Notes: generated from the letters alone by a model not told the origin. 64,000 nt of DNA from Furfurilactobacillus entadae (GCF_045862745.1 NZ_BQXN01000001.1:149787-213786), one strand, 5' to 3'; numbered from the stretch's first letter, positions 42,954-52,570 are shown. Program-made: numbers and translations.

Positions 42954-45221
42954 TTATTGCGCGTGAGATTGTGATGAGGCAGCTGGCGTACTTGTGCTCG
43001 ATGAAGTACTCGATGAAACGCTACTTGATTCACTGTTGCCATTATTACCTGATCCTTGAGAGGACTGTGTTTCAGAACTCCGACCATCAGATTCATTAGT
43101 TGATGACGTTGAGCTGGAGGACCCATTAAAGGATGAGAAGGAGACAGCGGATGATGATGAACCAGTCGCGCTACTTTGATCCTTGCTATTACCGTTTAAA
43201 TATTGCCGCCAGTTTGAACCAGCCACAACCAGTTCGTTAACGCCATTATGCTTAACAACGTCCACAGAACTTGGGCGGGTCCAGTCGTCATTCTCCTGGG
43301 TTTGCGCCATGTAAAGCTGCAAGTTCTTGTAAACGGACTCGGCAATGGCGAGCTGCGCGGTGGTCATGTAATGGCCCGGCTCGTTTGGTTGATCATACCC
43401 AGTCCAAACGGAAATTGTGCTGTGTTTAGTGTACCCAGTGTACCAAGCGTCTTCAACGGCGTTTGAAGGAACGGTCGTCACACTGCTTGAGTAACCAGAC
43501 TGTCCGGTCTTACCAGCTTGGTGAAGCCCGGAAATTTGGGCATTCGGTGCCCAGTCGCCGGTTGGCACGCCCTTTAACATGTCCGTTAACATGTAAGCGG
43601 TGGCTTCACTCATTGAGCGGTGTGATTTAACTGAGAACCTATGGGTCGCACCATCTTGCGTGACAACCTTATTGACTAAGTGAGGGGCGTAGTAGGTTCC
43701 GCCGTTTGAAAGTGCGGAGAATGCGGCTGCTTCTTGTTCACTAGAAACGTAAACCCCGATCCCGTTAGAGTAAACCAGTGGGTCCTTGAAGGACATCCCG
43801 TTAGCAGCCATGAACTTCGTGGCATTATCCAGGCCAACGGCTTCTAATGTGCGGATGGCTGGGATGTTCCGGGACTCAACCAGTGCTTTTCTCATGGTGA
43901 GGGCACCCTGATATTGTTGGTCCCAGTCGTTTAATGCCGTGTTGGTTCCTGGATAGTTGTACTTAGTATCTTGAACCGTTTTAAACGTTGGCCACTTATT
44001 GTACTCAATGGCCGGGCCGTAATCCATGAACGGCTTAATGGTCGATCCGGATGACCGGTCCGTTTGGGTCGCCCGGTTTAACCCGAACGCAACGTTTTGC
44101 TTCCGACCACCAATCATGGCCGTTACTGCACCCGTTTCGGGGTCTGTCATGGTAACACCAACCTGCAGTAATTCGCTGGGGAAGTCCACGTACTTATCGG
44201 TGTTGACGATGTCGTACAAGCGTTGTTGAGCGCCCATGTTCAGGTTTGTGTAAACCTCCAACCCATCTTTATAAGGGTTGTAGCCCTTGTTATCTAATTC
44301 CTTGATGACTTGTTGCAGGTAAGCGTCAATGACCTTGTCATCAGAATCAGTGTCATTAATGGAGTGGTTGACGGAGATCCCTGACGAAATGGCTGTGTTA
44401 ATCCCGGCGTTCATCTGGGCTTTTGAAATGACCTTATTTTCATACATCGCCTTTAAAACGGTGTCCCGACGTGCTTTTGCAAGGTCAGGGTGGGCGACTG
44501 GGTCATAGTTTGTTGGTGATTGGGGCATCCCGGCAAGCGTGGCTAACTGAACGTAATCAAGATCGCTAAGTGACTTATTATAGTAGTACTTAGCAGCGGT
44601 CCCCATGCCGTAGATCCCGTTCCCCATGTAAACTTTGTTAATGTAGAATTCGAGAATTTGATCCTTTGAGTAGTGCTTTTCAACGTAGTAGGCAAGGGCG
44701 GCTTCTTGAGCCTTCCGCTTCAACGTTCGGTCGGATGCGGCCGTTGAGAAGACGGACAGCTTAACTAACTGTTGGGTCAGCGTGGAACCACCTTGCATAC
44801 CAAGCGAACTACCACGGGCGTTGGACAATGCTGCACTGATGATCCGAGTTGGATCGATCCCAAAGTGATGCTTGTAGAACCGTTTGTCTTCAATGGAAAC
44901 AACGGACTGTTTCAGTTCCTTAGGAATTTGATCAGAGTGAACGTAGGTCCGGTTTTGCGACCCCAAGTTAGAAACGACCTTACCGTCGCTATCCAAAATT
45001 TCTGTGGAATTTTGGCTGGTCAGTTGGGCCGTGGTAATCTTTGGCGCCCCCGCTGCGTAAACAGCGAATAGTCCCACACCGGCGAGAATTCCGGCAAAGA
45101 TGATGCCAAGGGCCCAGTAAAGAATGGTCCGCCATAATGGTCGGGGACGTTTGGGACGGGGCGCTTTAGTACCGTTATCATTACCGTGGTAACGACCAGT
45201 ACGGGTATTATTGTCAGACAT
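42954..45221 (-). CDS. Class A penicillin-binding protein (PBP1A family)
   Basis: This bifunctional enzyme polymerises and crosslinks peptidoglycan. The 755-residue protein has a basic cytoplasmic N-terminus, one helix (about 30-53), a GT51 glycosyltransferase domain (about 75-260; VSIEDKRFYKHHFGID, GGSTLTQQLVK, KAQEAALAYYVEKHYSKDQILEFYINKVYMGNGIYG) and a transpeptidase domain with the active Ser393 in GSTIKP, SRN and KTG (in HQAGKTGQSG). The last 90 residues are a Ser/Asn/Thr-rich tail outside the cell. AAGGAG lies upstream of the ATG. It follows recU by 25 bases, the conserved recU-pbp operon. Confidence 0.95.
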   Translation of the reverse strand: MSDNNTRTGRYHGNDNGTKAPRPKRPRPLWRTILYWALGIIFAGILAGVGLFAVYAAGAPKITTAQLTSQNSTEILDSDGKVVSNLGSQNRTYVHSDQIPKELKQSVVSIEDKRFYKHHFGIDPTRIISAALSNARGSSLGMQGGSTLTQQLVKLSVFSTAASDRTLKRKAQEAALAYYVEKHYSKDQILEFYINKVYMGNGIYGMGTAAKYYYNKSLSDLDYVQLATLAGMPQSPTNYDPVAHPDLAKARRDTVLKAMYENKVISKAQMNAGINTAISSGISVNHSINDTDSDDKVIDAYLQQVIKELDNKGYNPYKDGLEVYTNLNMGAQQRLYDIVNTDKYVDFPSELLQVGVTMTDPETGAVTAMIGGRKQNVAFGLNRATQTDRSSGSTIKPFMDYGPAIEYNKWPTFKTVQDTKYNYPGTNTALNDWDQQYQGALTMRKALVESRNIPAIRTLEAVGLDNATKFMAANGMSFKDPLVYSNGIGVYVSSEQEAAAFSALSNGGTYYAPHLVNKVVTQDGATHRFSVKSHRSMSEATAYMLTDMLKGVPTGDWAPNAQISGLHQAGKTGQSGYSSSVTTVPSNAVEDAWYTGYTKHSTISVWTGYDQPNEPGHYMTTAQLAIAESVYKNLQLYMAQTQENDDWTRPSSVDVVKHNGVNELVVAGSNWRQYLNGNSKDQSSATGSSSSAVSFSSFNGSSSSTSSTNESDGRSSETQSSQGSGNNGNSESSSVSSSTSSSTSTPAASSQSHAQ

Positions 45222-45246
45222 GTTACATTGCTCTCCTTAAATACAA

Positions 45247-45861
45247 TTACTTCAATTGTTGGATCAGTTGATCGACAGCTGTCAGGTACGGAATGAGCGG
45301 ATTCAATTGGTAGGGAATGGCAATGCCTACCTCATCAAACACACTCCGGGGGATCGATTTTCGACCACCAGTTTCCTGGGCATCCCAGTAACTGATGAGC
45401 GCCGATGCTGGTAGTAAGAACGTGACGTTTTCCGTTGTAAATCGGATGATGGCAAAACCGATGCCACCTGCTTTAAGACAAGCACGAAGGTGAGTGACCT
45501 GGTGCTTATGGAAATTTTTAAGCGGAAAGGCAGTTTGGCTCTTAGTCTCCTTAGCGTCAAAATCAATGTAGTGCCCGCGGTAAACACCATTGTAGTCTGT
45601 TGTTGACGGTTGGCCGAAGTAGGCTTCCTTAATGGTTGCCGCCGCCCGTCGTGGATAATCAACTTTAACAATTTGAACTGGTGTCGGCTTTTTATGGACA
45701 ACAGCAATGCCGTGCGCCAAATAATATTGGTTGCTTTCATTCAATTCTGCTTCTAGTGACATCCCACGCTCACCGTAGTTGGTTGCGGCGGGAATGCGCT
45801 GGGCAGCTGAATGCTGACTAGGTCCATGATAGGTTGACCCGTTTGGATAACGGATGTTCAA
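45247..45861 (-). CDS. recU: Holliday junction resolvase RecU
   Basis: RecU cuts Holliday junctions and also modulates RecA. The 204-residue protein has NIRYPNGSTY at the start, ESNQYYLAHGIAVVHKKPTPVQIVKVDY, the nuclease core GVYRGHYIDFDAKETKS (Asp and Glu/Lys active residues), and FPLKNFHKHQ. The GTG at 45870 sits directly on the AAAGGAG site, so the in-frame TTG at 45861, 10 bases from it, is the better start. It is the first gene of the recU-pbp1A pair and divergent from ypsA. Confidence 0.95.
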   Translation of the reverse strand: MNIRYPNGSTYHGPSQHSAAQRIPAATNYGERGMSLEAELNESNQYYLAHGIAVVHKKPTPVQIVKVDYPRRAAATIKEAYFGQPSTTDYNGVYRGHYIDFDAKETKSQTAFPLKNFHKHQVTHLRACLKAGGIGFAIIRFTTENVTFLLPASALISYWDAQETGGRKSIPRSVFDEVGIAIPYQLNPLIPYLTAVDQLIQQLK

Positions 45862-46005
45862 AAAGACCACACTCCTTTACAATGCACTTATTATATCAGA
45901 TTTGATGACGTGGCCGTCATTTGGATTAGATGGTAACGTAGTCGTAACATTTAGTCCACATCCTTATCATTAAATGTTGTAAACTATTATTGAAGGGGTG
46001 ATCAA

Positions 46006-46566
46006 ATGAGCCGATTATGGGTAAGTGGCTACCGAAGCTATGAACTAGGCGTTTTTGGGACAAAAGATCCTAAATTAGCGGTGATTCAGTTTGCCCTAAA
46101 GCAAGCGTTGATCAATCAAATTGAAAATGGTGTGGATTGGATTATTACTGGTGGGCAGCTTGGGGTTGAACAGTGGGTTGTGACGGTTGCAAATGAGTTG
46201 AAAACAGACTACCCACAACTAAAGGTGGCCGTGATGTTGCCGTTTGCCGAATTTGGTGGCAACTGGAACGAAGCCAATCAAGCCCAGTTGTCAGCACTAC
46301 TTGAAACGGCTGATTTTACGGCGAGTGTGTCCGATCAGCCCTATCAATCGCCTCAACAATTAAAAAATTATCAAGCCTTCATGCTTTCACACACAGACGC
46401 TGCCCTTTTAGTATATGATGAAGAACATGAAGGGAAACCAAGCTATGATTACCTTGCCATCAAGGCATTTAGCGAGGACCATCCCTACACAGTAACGTTA
46501 ATTGATTTTGATTGGTTGCAAGAAAGTGCCAATGAATATCAAGAAAATCAGCAACAATCGTTTTAA
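46006..46566 (+). CDS. ypsA: YpsA family protein (DUF1273)
   Basis: The 186-residue protein belongs to the YpsA group of the SLOG/DprA-like Rossmann fold superfamily. It starts RLWVSGYRSYELGVFGTKDPKL and has WIITGGQLGVEQWV and ALLVYDEEHEGKPSYDYLAIKAF, the nucleotide-binding parts. In B. subtilis and S. aureus YpsA affects cell division and works close to GpsB, whose gene follows here after 68 bases. AAGGGGTGATCAA precedes the ATG. Confidence 0.93.
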   Translation: MSRLWVSGYRSYELGVFGTKDPKLAVIQFALKQALINQIENGVDWIITGGQLGVEQWVVTVANELKTDYPQLKVAVMLPFAEFGGNWNEANQAQLSALLETADFTASVSDQPYQSPQQLKNYQAFMLSHTDAALLVYDEEHEGKPSYDYLAIKAFSEDHPYTVTLIDFDWLQESANEYQENQQQSF

Positions 46567-46634
46567 TTTCGATTGAAGTGCGCTACAATAATTCAAGTCG
46601 TGTTTCGACAGACAGATGATGAGGTGTAACATTC

Positions 46635-47039
46635 ATGCAAGAAATCAACTTTAGCACGCAGGACATTCTGCAAAAAGAATTTAAGGAAAAACGAATGGGA
46701 TCGGCTTACGACCCAACGGACGTTGATAGTTTCCTTGATTTGGTGATTAAGGATTACGAGACCTTTAATCGTGAAGTTTCACAACTTCGTGCGGAAAACG
46801 AACAGCTATCAGGCAAGGTTGACGATTTAACGCGCCAAGTGAGTGCTGCTCGTCAGTCAACGCCAAGTGCACCGGAAACGGTGAGTCAGGCTAACAACAG
46901 TGTCACTAACATGGATATTTTGAAGCGACTGTCCAATTTGGAACGTCACGTTTTCGGATCCCAGTTAGACAACGGCACAAATTCAGCTTCTCAGCAGACG
47001 GGGTTTGACACACCGTCACATTCTGGTTGGAGCAACTAA
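46635..47039 (+). CDS. gpsB: Cell cycle protein GpsB
   Basis: GpsB is a DivIVA-like coiled-coil protein that moves between side wall and septum and recruits class A PBPs. The 134-residue product has the DivIVA N-terminal domain (NFSTQDILQKEFKEKRMGSAYDPTDVDSFLDLVIKDY, about 4-40), a coiled coil (about 40-70), a Ser/Gln-rich linker and the C-terminal trimer helix (TNMDILKRLSNLERHVFG). GAGGTG is 8 bases before the ATG. pbp1A, a probable partner, lies on the other strand 1.4 kb away. Confidence 0.95.
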   Translation: MQEINFSTQDILQKEFKEKRMGSAYDPTDVDSFLDLVIKDYETFNREVSQLRAENEQLSGKVDDLTRQVSAARQSTPSAPETVSQANNSVTNMDILKRLSNLERHVFGSQLDNGTNSASQQTGFDTPSHSGWSN

Positions 47040-47052
47040 TTTAATGTGATCG

Positions 47053-47445
47053 ATTTGCAAATTTCGGGTAATTGGGCGTAACTTATGTTGCGTCAGGAAA
47101 GTCCATGCTCGCACAGGCTGTGATGCCTGTAGTGTTCGTGCTCAGTGAAAAAATAAGCTGGGGTACCTTCTTTGAAGGTAACGGCGGGAAAAAACGGCTA
47201 AGGCTTCGGCTATGCTTGAGTATCCCTGAAAAGTGCCACAGTGACGATACCAGTGCGGAAACGTGCTGGGTGGAACGCGGTAAACCCCTCGAGCGGGAAA
47301 CCCAAACTACGGTAGGGGAGCTTCACATAGGTAACTGAACTGATTGTGGGGGAGGATCTTTGATCCTGAGATAGATGATTACCACGGAGTAGACTGCGCC
47401 TGAGGTCTACAAAGTACAAAACATGGCTTACAGAAATTTGCAACA
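47053..47445 (+). ncRNA. rnpB: RNase P RNA, Bacillus (B) type
   Basis: The RNA is the catalytic part of RNase P, which removes 5' leaders from tRNA precursors. The ends pair as helix P1 (TTGCAAATTT at 47055-47064 with AAATTTGCAA at 47434-47443). Inside are the conserved segments GAGGAAAGTCCATGCTCGCAC-like (here CAGGAAAGTCCATGCTCGCA), GTAGTGTTCGTGC, AGTGCCACAGTGACGA, GTGGAACGCGGTAAACCCC, GAGCGGGAAACCCAAA, AGATAGATGATTACC and ACAAAACATGGCTTACAG. The order and total length of about 390 bases fit the type B RNA of Firmicutes. It lies between gpsB and an rRNA methylase gene, the conserved place. Confidence 0.97.
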
Positions 47446-47450
47446 GGCAG

Positions 47451-47480
47451 CGGCTTCCCATGTGTGGGAAGCCGTTTTTT
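47451..47480 (+). terminator. Intrinsic terminator of rnpB
   Basis: CGGCTTCCCA/TGGGAAGCCG with a four-base loop is followed by seven T. Confidence 0.95.
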
Positions 47481-47570
47481 TAGGCAAAGTTATGGTAAGA
47501 TGAAGCAACCATCATTACCGTTTTTACGATGAAGTAACGACGCTAAACGACACAATTTTAAGGAGCAAAC

Positions 47571-48728
47571 ATGCAAACGTTTGAGTTAATTGCCACTTGT
47601 GCGGCTGGAATCGAAGCCCTGGTCGGCCGCGAACTACGCGATTTAGGGTACGACGTGCAGGTCGAAAACGGTCGGGTACGGTTCCGCGGGACGATTAAAG
47701 ATATTTTGACGGCCAACCTTTGGCTACGGACCGCCGACCGCATCAAAATCGTGGTCAAAGAATTTTCCGCAGTGACCTTTACGGAATTATTTGATAATAC
47801 GCGGGCCATTCAATGGGATGAATTACTCCCAATGGATGCGCATTTTCCTGTTGAAGGGCGGTCACATAATTCGCAACTGCACAGTGTACCGGATGCACAG
47901 GCCATTGTGAAGAAGGCCATCGTTGACCAATTGAGTGATATTTATCACCGGCGGTCACGGTTGCCTGAAACGGGCGCAACGTTCCCCCTGGAAGTGGTCA
48001 TTAACAAGGATGAGGTCATGCTGACCCTGGACACCACTGGTGACTCACTGTTTAAACGGGGTTACCGGGTTGGAAAAGGGAATGCGCCATTAAAGGAAAA
48101 CATGGCGGCAGCATTGATCTTATTGACCCACTGGAATCCAAGTGACATGCCATTTGTTGACCCCGTCTGTGGGTCAGGAACGCTAGCCATTGAAGCATCA
48201 TTGATTGCACGAAATATCGCCCCTGGTTTTAACCGGCGCTTTGTGTGTGAAGACTGGCCGTGGGTTCCAACCACGGTGGCTGACGAAGTTCGTGATGCTG
48301 CCGACGATCGTGCCGATTATGACAGTGAATTTGACATTTCCGGGAGTGACATTGATCCAGAAATGGTGGCCATTGCTAAAAAGAACGCGCAGGCGGCGGG
48401 CTTGAGTCAAGACATAACGTTTACGGTTGCGGATGTAACGACGTTTGAAACGGATAAACTAAACGGGGTTATTGTGGCTAACCCACCATACGGGGAGCGA
48501 TTGAGTGACGAGGCCAGTGTGCGGGAATTATACCGTGGCATGGGCCGGGCCTTTAAGCGGTTACCGACATGGAGCAAGTACATTTTGACAAGTGACCTTG
48601 ATTTTGAAACGTCTTACGGCCAACGGGCAACCAAAAAGCGCAAGCTGTATAACGGGGCCCTCCGGACGGATCTATATCAGTACTGGGGAAAGCCCATCTG
48701 GCAACATGATGAACCAGCCGCTAAGTAG
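47571..48728 (+). CDS. RlmL/YpsC-type 23S rRNA (guanine-N2)-methyltransferase
   Basis: The 385-residue protein has a THUMP RNA-binding domain (about 50-165) and a Rossmann methyltransferase domain with DPVCGSGTLAIEASLIA (SAM site) and the NPPYGERL catalytic motif (from residue 304). It belongs to the YpsC/RlmL-N family, which in E. coli modifies G2445 of 23S rRNA. TAAGGAG lies 7-8 bases before the ATG. The gene is independent of rnpB, having a terminator on each side. Confidence 0.93.
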   Translation: MQTFELIATCAAGIEALVGRELRDLGYDVQVENGRVRFRGTIKDILTANLWLRTADRIKIVVKEFSAVTFTELFDNTRAIQWDELLPMDAHFPVEGRSHNSQLHSVPDAQAIVKKAIVDQLSDIYHRRSRLPETGATFPLEVVINKDEVMLTLDTTGDSLFKRGYRVGKGNAPLKENMAAALILLTHWNPSDMPFVDPVCGSGTLAIEASLIARNIAPGFNRRFVCEDWPWVPTTVADEVRDAADDRADYDSEFDISGSDIDPEMVAIAKKNAQAAGLSQDITFTVADVTTFETDKLNGVIVANPPYGERLSDEASVRELYRGMGRAFKRLPTWSKYILTSDLDFETSYGQRATKKRKLYNGALRTDLYQYWGKPIWQHDEPAAK

Positions 48729-48747
48729 TGGGCTGCGCTAATGAGCT

Positions 48748-48790
48748 AAAAAACGTCATTCAGAGATTATTTCTCTGGATGACGTTTTTA
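48748..48790 (+). terminator. Intrinsic terminator after the rlmL-like gene
   Basis: AAAAAACGTCAT-TCAGAGA pairs with TCTCTGG-ATGACGTTTTT across a short loop; the stem ends in a T run. Confidence 0.9.
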
Positions 48791-48904
48791 CTTGGCGTAA
48801 ATTAAGGGACATTAAATGTGTTTCTGTTAAAGATTCAGGAAAGCACGTGGGGTCTTTGGGAGAGGTATGCTAAGCTTGATGTAATTGGGAAGGACGACGA
48901 AGAC

Positions 48905-49999
48905 ATGACAAATAAAATTGCGATTATTGGTGGCGGGATCGTGGGAAGCACCGCTGCATTTTATCTCCACCAGGCCGGTGCACAAGTGACCCTCTTTGAT
49001 GAAGGGACGGGGCAGGCAACCAAGGCAGCCGCAGGAATTATCTCCCCCTGGCTTTCAAAACGCCGGAATCAGCAGTGGTACCGGTTGGCCACGGCGGGGG
49101 CAGCCCTTTTTAATGAACTGGTGATGGATGCCCATTTGACCCATGATGTGTATGCAAAGACGGGGACCATTTTGACCCGGGCTAATCTGGATGATTTAGA
49201 TGCGCTGGAAGCCTTAACTTACGAACGCCGTGAAAACGCACCGGATCTGGGTGAAATATACCGTTTAAATGAAGGCTCCATCCGGGCAATGTTGCCGTTT
49301 GTTCAGCACACCGCTCCAGGGATTTTGATTACTGGTGGGGCTCGCATTGATGGTGAGCAGTTCTGTTTGGCACTTCAACGGGCCGCTGCTGTGACCGCTC
49401 GTCATGAACGAGTGGCACTAACACCTAATGGGGCAGTCCAAACGGCCGCGCAGATTGAGTCATTCGACGCAGTGATCGTGGCTGCTGGAGCGTGGCTACC
49501 CGAGCTATTAGCGCCGCTGGGGTTAGCGGTTGCGGTCCGGCCACAGAAGGGCCAGTTGATTGAACTCTCCCTGCCGAAACGACCGCAAGATGATCAGCAA
49601 CCGGTGTTAATGCCTGAGGGTGAACGGGACTTTATTCCCACTGGCCAGGGACGGTTGATCGTTGGGGCCACGCATGAAAATGACCAAGGATTTGACCGGA
49701 CTGAATCTGATGAAATAAAAACGGATTTACTTGCCTCTGCCCAGCGCGTTATTCCTGACGTGCAGGCGGCTAACATTACCCGTGTTCGTGTCGGTACCCG
49801 TGCGTACACCGCGGACTTTGCACCATTCTTTGGGGCAGTTCCCGGTCACCCAACCCTGTTTTCTGCGAGCGGTTTAGGGTCATCTGGGTTAACGACCGGG
49901 CCCATTATTGGTCAGCAGTTGGCGGCGATGGCGTTGGGCCAACAAGTCAACGTAACGGATTACACCAAACCGTTAACAAACTACATGCACGTTATTTAG
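48905..49999 (+). CDS. FAD-dependent oxidoreductase (DAO/DadA-like)
   Basis: The 364-residue flavoprotein has the dinucleotide-binding fingerprint IAIIGGGIVGSTAAFYLHQAGAQVTLFDE at its N-terminus, then ATKAAAGIISPWLSKRRNQQWYRL, PQKGQLIEL and the late VRVGTRAYTADFAPFFGAVPGHP...ASGLGSSGLTTGPIIGQQLA. It fits the glycine/D-amino-acid oxidase and dehydrogenase group; the substrate cannot be told. The ATG at 48905 is used because it starts the flavin motif and has GGAAGGA 10 bases upstream. The stop overlaps the end of the convergent RNase H-like gene by 8 bases. Confidence 0.88.
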   Translation: MTNKIAIIGGGIVGSTAAFYLHQAGAQVTLFDEGTGQATKAAAGIISPWLSKRRNQQWYRLATAGAALFNELVMDAHLTHDVYAKTGTILTRANLDDLDALEALTYERRENAPDLGEIYRLNEGSIRAMLPFVQHTAPGILITGGARIDGEQFCLALQRAAAVTARHERVALTPNGAVQTAAQIESFDAVIVAAGAWLPELLAPLGLAVAVRPQKGQLIELSLPKRPQDDQQPVLMPEGERDFIPTGQGRLIVGATHENDQGFDRTESDEIKTDLLASAQRVIPDVQAANITRVRVGTRAYTADFAPFFGAVPGHPTLFSASGLGSSGLTTGPIIGQQLAAMALGQQVNVTDYTKPLTNYMHVI

Positions 50000-50399
50000 T
50001 GGCGTCATGGAGGGCTTGAAGGGCCAGTTGATGGGCACCACGATTTTCCCGTTCCGGGAGCCACTGTGTAATGACCAGTTGAAACTGATCTTGCAGTGCG
50101 AGTAGTTGCGCGGTTAATTCCGGGTAATGTTTGGTGACACCCTTACCAACGGCGTCAGCGACAAGCCGGCTATCGGTAAAAAACATCACGGTATCTGTTG
50201 TCTTCGCCACGGTCGCTGCGGCTTTAAACCCTGCTAGAGCGGCCTGAAATTCCGCCGTGTGATTATCCGCGGCACTGACTGTCTGCTTGAGCTGCTCTTG
50301 GTGGCCATTCGTAATGAGTAAAATCCCGGCACCACTTGGTTGGTCGGGATGGGGATGTTGTGCGATACTAGCAGCATCGGTGTAAAGTTTAATAATCAT
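49992..50399 (-). CDS. RNase HI-like protein
   Basis: The 135-residue protein is a short RNase H fold of the bacterial RnhA/YpeP type. IIKLYTDAAS holds the first Asp, HTAEFQAALAGF the Glu, and MFFTDSRLVADAV the second Asp of the active site; WLPERENRGAHQLALQAL closes the fold with the His-containing helix. It should cut RNA in RNA-DNA hybrids, but this group is also linked with the ebs genes of enterococci. TGAGGACA is 7 bases before the ATG at 50399. The EbsA-like gene is divergent, 61 bases away. Confidence 0.88.
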   Translation of the reverse strand: MIIKLYTDAASIAQHPHPDQPSGAGILLITNGHQEQLKQTVSAADNHTAEFQAALAGFKAAATVAKTTDTVMFFTDSRLVADAVGKGVTKHYPELTAQLLALQDQFQLVITQWLPERENRGAHQLALQALHDATK

Positions 50400-50460
50400 C
50401 TTTGTCCTCAAAAAATTTGGTAAAATAAAGGTTATAACAGAGAAAGAGGTAAGTGCCATA

Positions 50461-50841
50461 ATGGCAAAACAACGGTTTTATTATCGCCCCAGTGGCTTAA
50501 CAGCTGTGACCATTTGGTCATGGGTCACGATCTTCTTTTGTGCAGGGGTAACGTTCCAGTACGAAATGGCTAAGTTTAACTGGCCAGCAATTGGTATTGC
50601 CGTGTTGTTTGCTGGGCTTCTCGCATGGCAACTGCTCGGCCGGCAAATTGTGCTCGACGGTCAAAATTTACGGGTGCGGCGGTTACTTGCACCACGGGCG
50701 TTAGTGATCAATGTCCACCAATTAACGCACCTGACCTTTAACGGGCGGACAATGAGTTTTAGTGTCGCAGGGAAGCCTTACGCAATGCGCATGACTAAAC
50801 GGGCACTTGCTCAATTGCAAGAACAGTTACCAACAGCCTAA
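50461..50841 (+). CDS. EbsA-like membrane protein
   Basis: The 126-residue protein has two membrane helices (about 13-35 and 40-60) followed by a small soluble PH-like part (IVLDGQNLRVRRLLAPRALVINVHQLTHLTFNG). It resembles EbsA, named from an enterococcal locus affecting aggregation substance and cell wall. The neighbouring RNase H-like gene supports this, because ebsA and ebsB-like genes often lie together. The biochemical role is not known. AAGAGG precedes the ATG. Confidence 0.75.
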   Translation: MAKQRFYYRPSGLTAVTIWSWVTIFFCAGVTFQYEMAKFNWPAIGIAVLFAGLLAWQLLGRQIVLDGQNLRVRRLLAPRALVINVHQLTHLTFNGRTMSFSVAGKPYAMRMTKRALAQLQEQLPTA

Positions 50842-50905
50842 AGCCATAGTAGCACATTGCTAATAATGACAGCCGACAATGTGAAGATTAGAAAGGATGA
50901 CGTCC

Positions 50906-52570
50906 ATGACACAACCAAAAGACATTGAAATTGCACAAAGTACGCCGCTTAAAAAAATTGCGACGATTGCAGAAACGGCGGGATTAACACCAGATGAAAT
51001 CGAACCGTACGGTCATTATAAGGCAAAGATTGATCTGCCCTTAGCCTCAAAACGACCAAATGGAAAATTGATTTTAGTGACGTCCGTTAATCCCACACCA
51101 GCTGGTGAAGGAAAAACGACCGTCACCATCGGTCTTGGGGATGGGCTACGGAAAATTGGTAAGAAGGCCGTCTTGGCCTTACGGGAACCCTCACTTGGTC
51201 CCGTGATGGGAATGAAAGGTGGCGCGACCGGCGGGGGGTACGCACAAGTTGCGCCCATGGCTGACATCAATCTCCATTTTAATGGTGATTTTCACGCGTT
51301 GACCACCGCTAATAATACGTTGGCCGCCCTCATTGATAACCACATTCAGCAGGGAAACGCGCTTCACATTGATCCACGCCGGATCAGTTTTCACCGTGTG
51401 TTAGATATCAATGACCGTGCGCTACGAAACGTAGTCATCGGAATGGGTGGGCCCACATCAGGAATGCCGCGGGAAGACCACTTTGACATCACGGTTGCTA
51501 GTGAACTCATGGCAATCTTGTGTTTAGCCAGTGACCTTCATGATCTTAAAGTACGGATCAACCGGATGGTGGTGGCCGAAACCACGGATCGTGAACCGAT
51601 TACGGTTGCGGACTTACAGGTCGGTGAAGCCATCGCCTTGTTACTAAAGGAAGCCATTAAGCCAAACTTGGTTCAGACGTTAGAAGGCACACCGGCCATC
51701 ATTCACGGCGGTCCGTTTGCAAACATTGCCCACGGCTGTAACAGTGTCTTAGCCACCCGGACAGCGCTCCAATTAGGTGACTATGCCGTCACAGAGGCCG
51801 GTTTTGGTGCCGACCTTGGCGGCGAAAAGTTTTTGGACATCAAGGTCCCTGTCTTGGGACAAGTACCAGACGCCATTGTTTTAGTGGCAACCGTGCGGGC
51901 GTTAAAACTCCACGGTGGGGCAGCCCTTGCCGACTTAACAACCCCGGATCTAGCCGCGTTGAAAGCGGGCTTGGCTAACCTGGGGCAACACCTGCGCAGC
52001 ATGCAACGGTACCAAGTGCCGGTGGTGGTCGCCATCAACGCGTTTGCCACAGACACACCAGAAGAGCTTACCATGATTCAAGACTACTGTGCTCAGTTTG
52101 ACGTTTTAGCCGTTGAGGCGGACGAATGGGCACACGGTGGGGAGGGAACAACTGCGTTAGCACAAGCCGTCGTAACGGCAGCTGACCAGCCAGCCCACTT
52201 TACACCACTGTACCAGGACGATGATGATGTCGTTACCAAGGCAGAGACCATTGTTAAAACGATCTATGGTGGGCAAAACGTTATTTTAGAACCACACGCG
52301 AAGGCACAATTACGGCGATTCGCGAAGTACGGTTGGGATAAGCTGCCAGTTTGCATGGCCAAAACGCAATATTCATTGACGGACCAGCCCAAACGACTGG
52401 GGGCACCGACTGACTTTGACATCCACATCCGTGAATTTCAGCCACGGTTAGGGGCCGGGTTCATGGTGGCGTTAACGGGGTCGATCCTAACGATGCCGGG
52501 ACTACCAAAACACCCAGCAGCCTTAGACATGGGCATCACAGACGACGGGGTTATCTCGGGGATTTTCTAA
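50906..52570 (+). CDS. fhs: Formate-tetrahydrofolate ligase
   Basis: Fhs makes 10-formyltetrahydrofolate from formate, ATP and tetrahydrofolate, for purine synthesis and initiator tRNA formylation. The 554-residue length is normal. TSVNPTPAGEGKTTVTIGLGDGL holds the P-loop, followed by REPSLGPVMGMKGGATGGGYAQV and FHALTTANNTLAALIDNH, all family hallmarks. The ATG at 50906 is 8 bases after AAAGGA, whereas that at 50897 overlaps the site. It starts 64 bases after the EbsA-like gene and ends just before lspA. Confidence 0.97.
   Translation: MTQPKDIEIAQSTPLKKIATIAETAGLTPDEIEPYGHYKAKIDLPLASKRPNGKLILVTSVNPTPAGEGKTTVTIGLGDGLRKIGKKAVLALREPSLGPVMGMKGGATGGGYAQVAPMADINLHFNGDFHALTTANNTLAALIDNHIQQGNALHIDPRRISFHRVLDINDRALRNVVIGMGGPTSGMPREDHFDITVASELMAILCLASDLHDLKVRINRMVVAETTDREPITVADLQVGEAIALLLKEAIKPNLVQTLEGTPAIIHGGPFANIAHGCNSVLATRTALQLGDYAVTEAGFGADLGGEKFLDIKVPVLGQVPDAIVLVATVRALKLHGGAALADLTTPDLAALKAGLANLGQHLRSMQRYQVPVVVAINAFATDTPEELTMIQDYCAQFDVLAVEADEWAHGGEGTTALAQAVVTAADQPAHFTPLYQDDDDVVTKAETIVKTIYGGQNVILEPHAKAQLRRFAKYGWDKLPVCMAKTQYSLTDQPKRLGAPTDFDIHIREFQPRLGAGFMVALTGSILTMPGLPKHPAALDMGITDDGVISGIF

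Noticed and set aside
47072..47461. Two ORFs over the region 47072-47461 on both strands
   Set aside because: The region is RNase P RNA, with its conserved sequence blocks and pairing ends.
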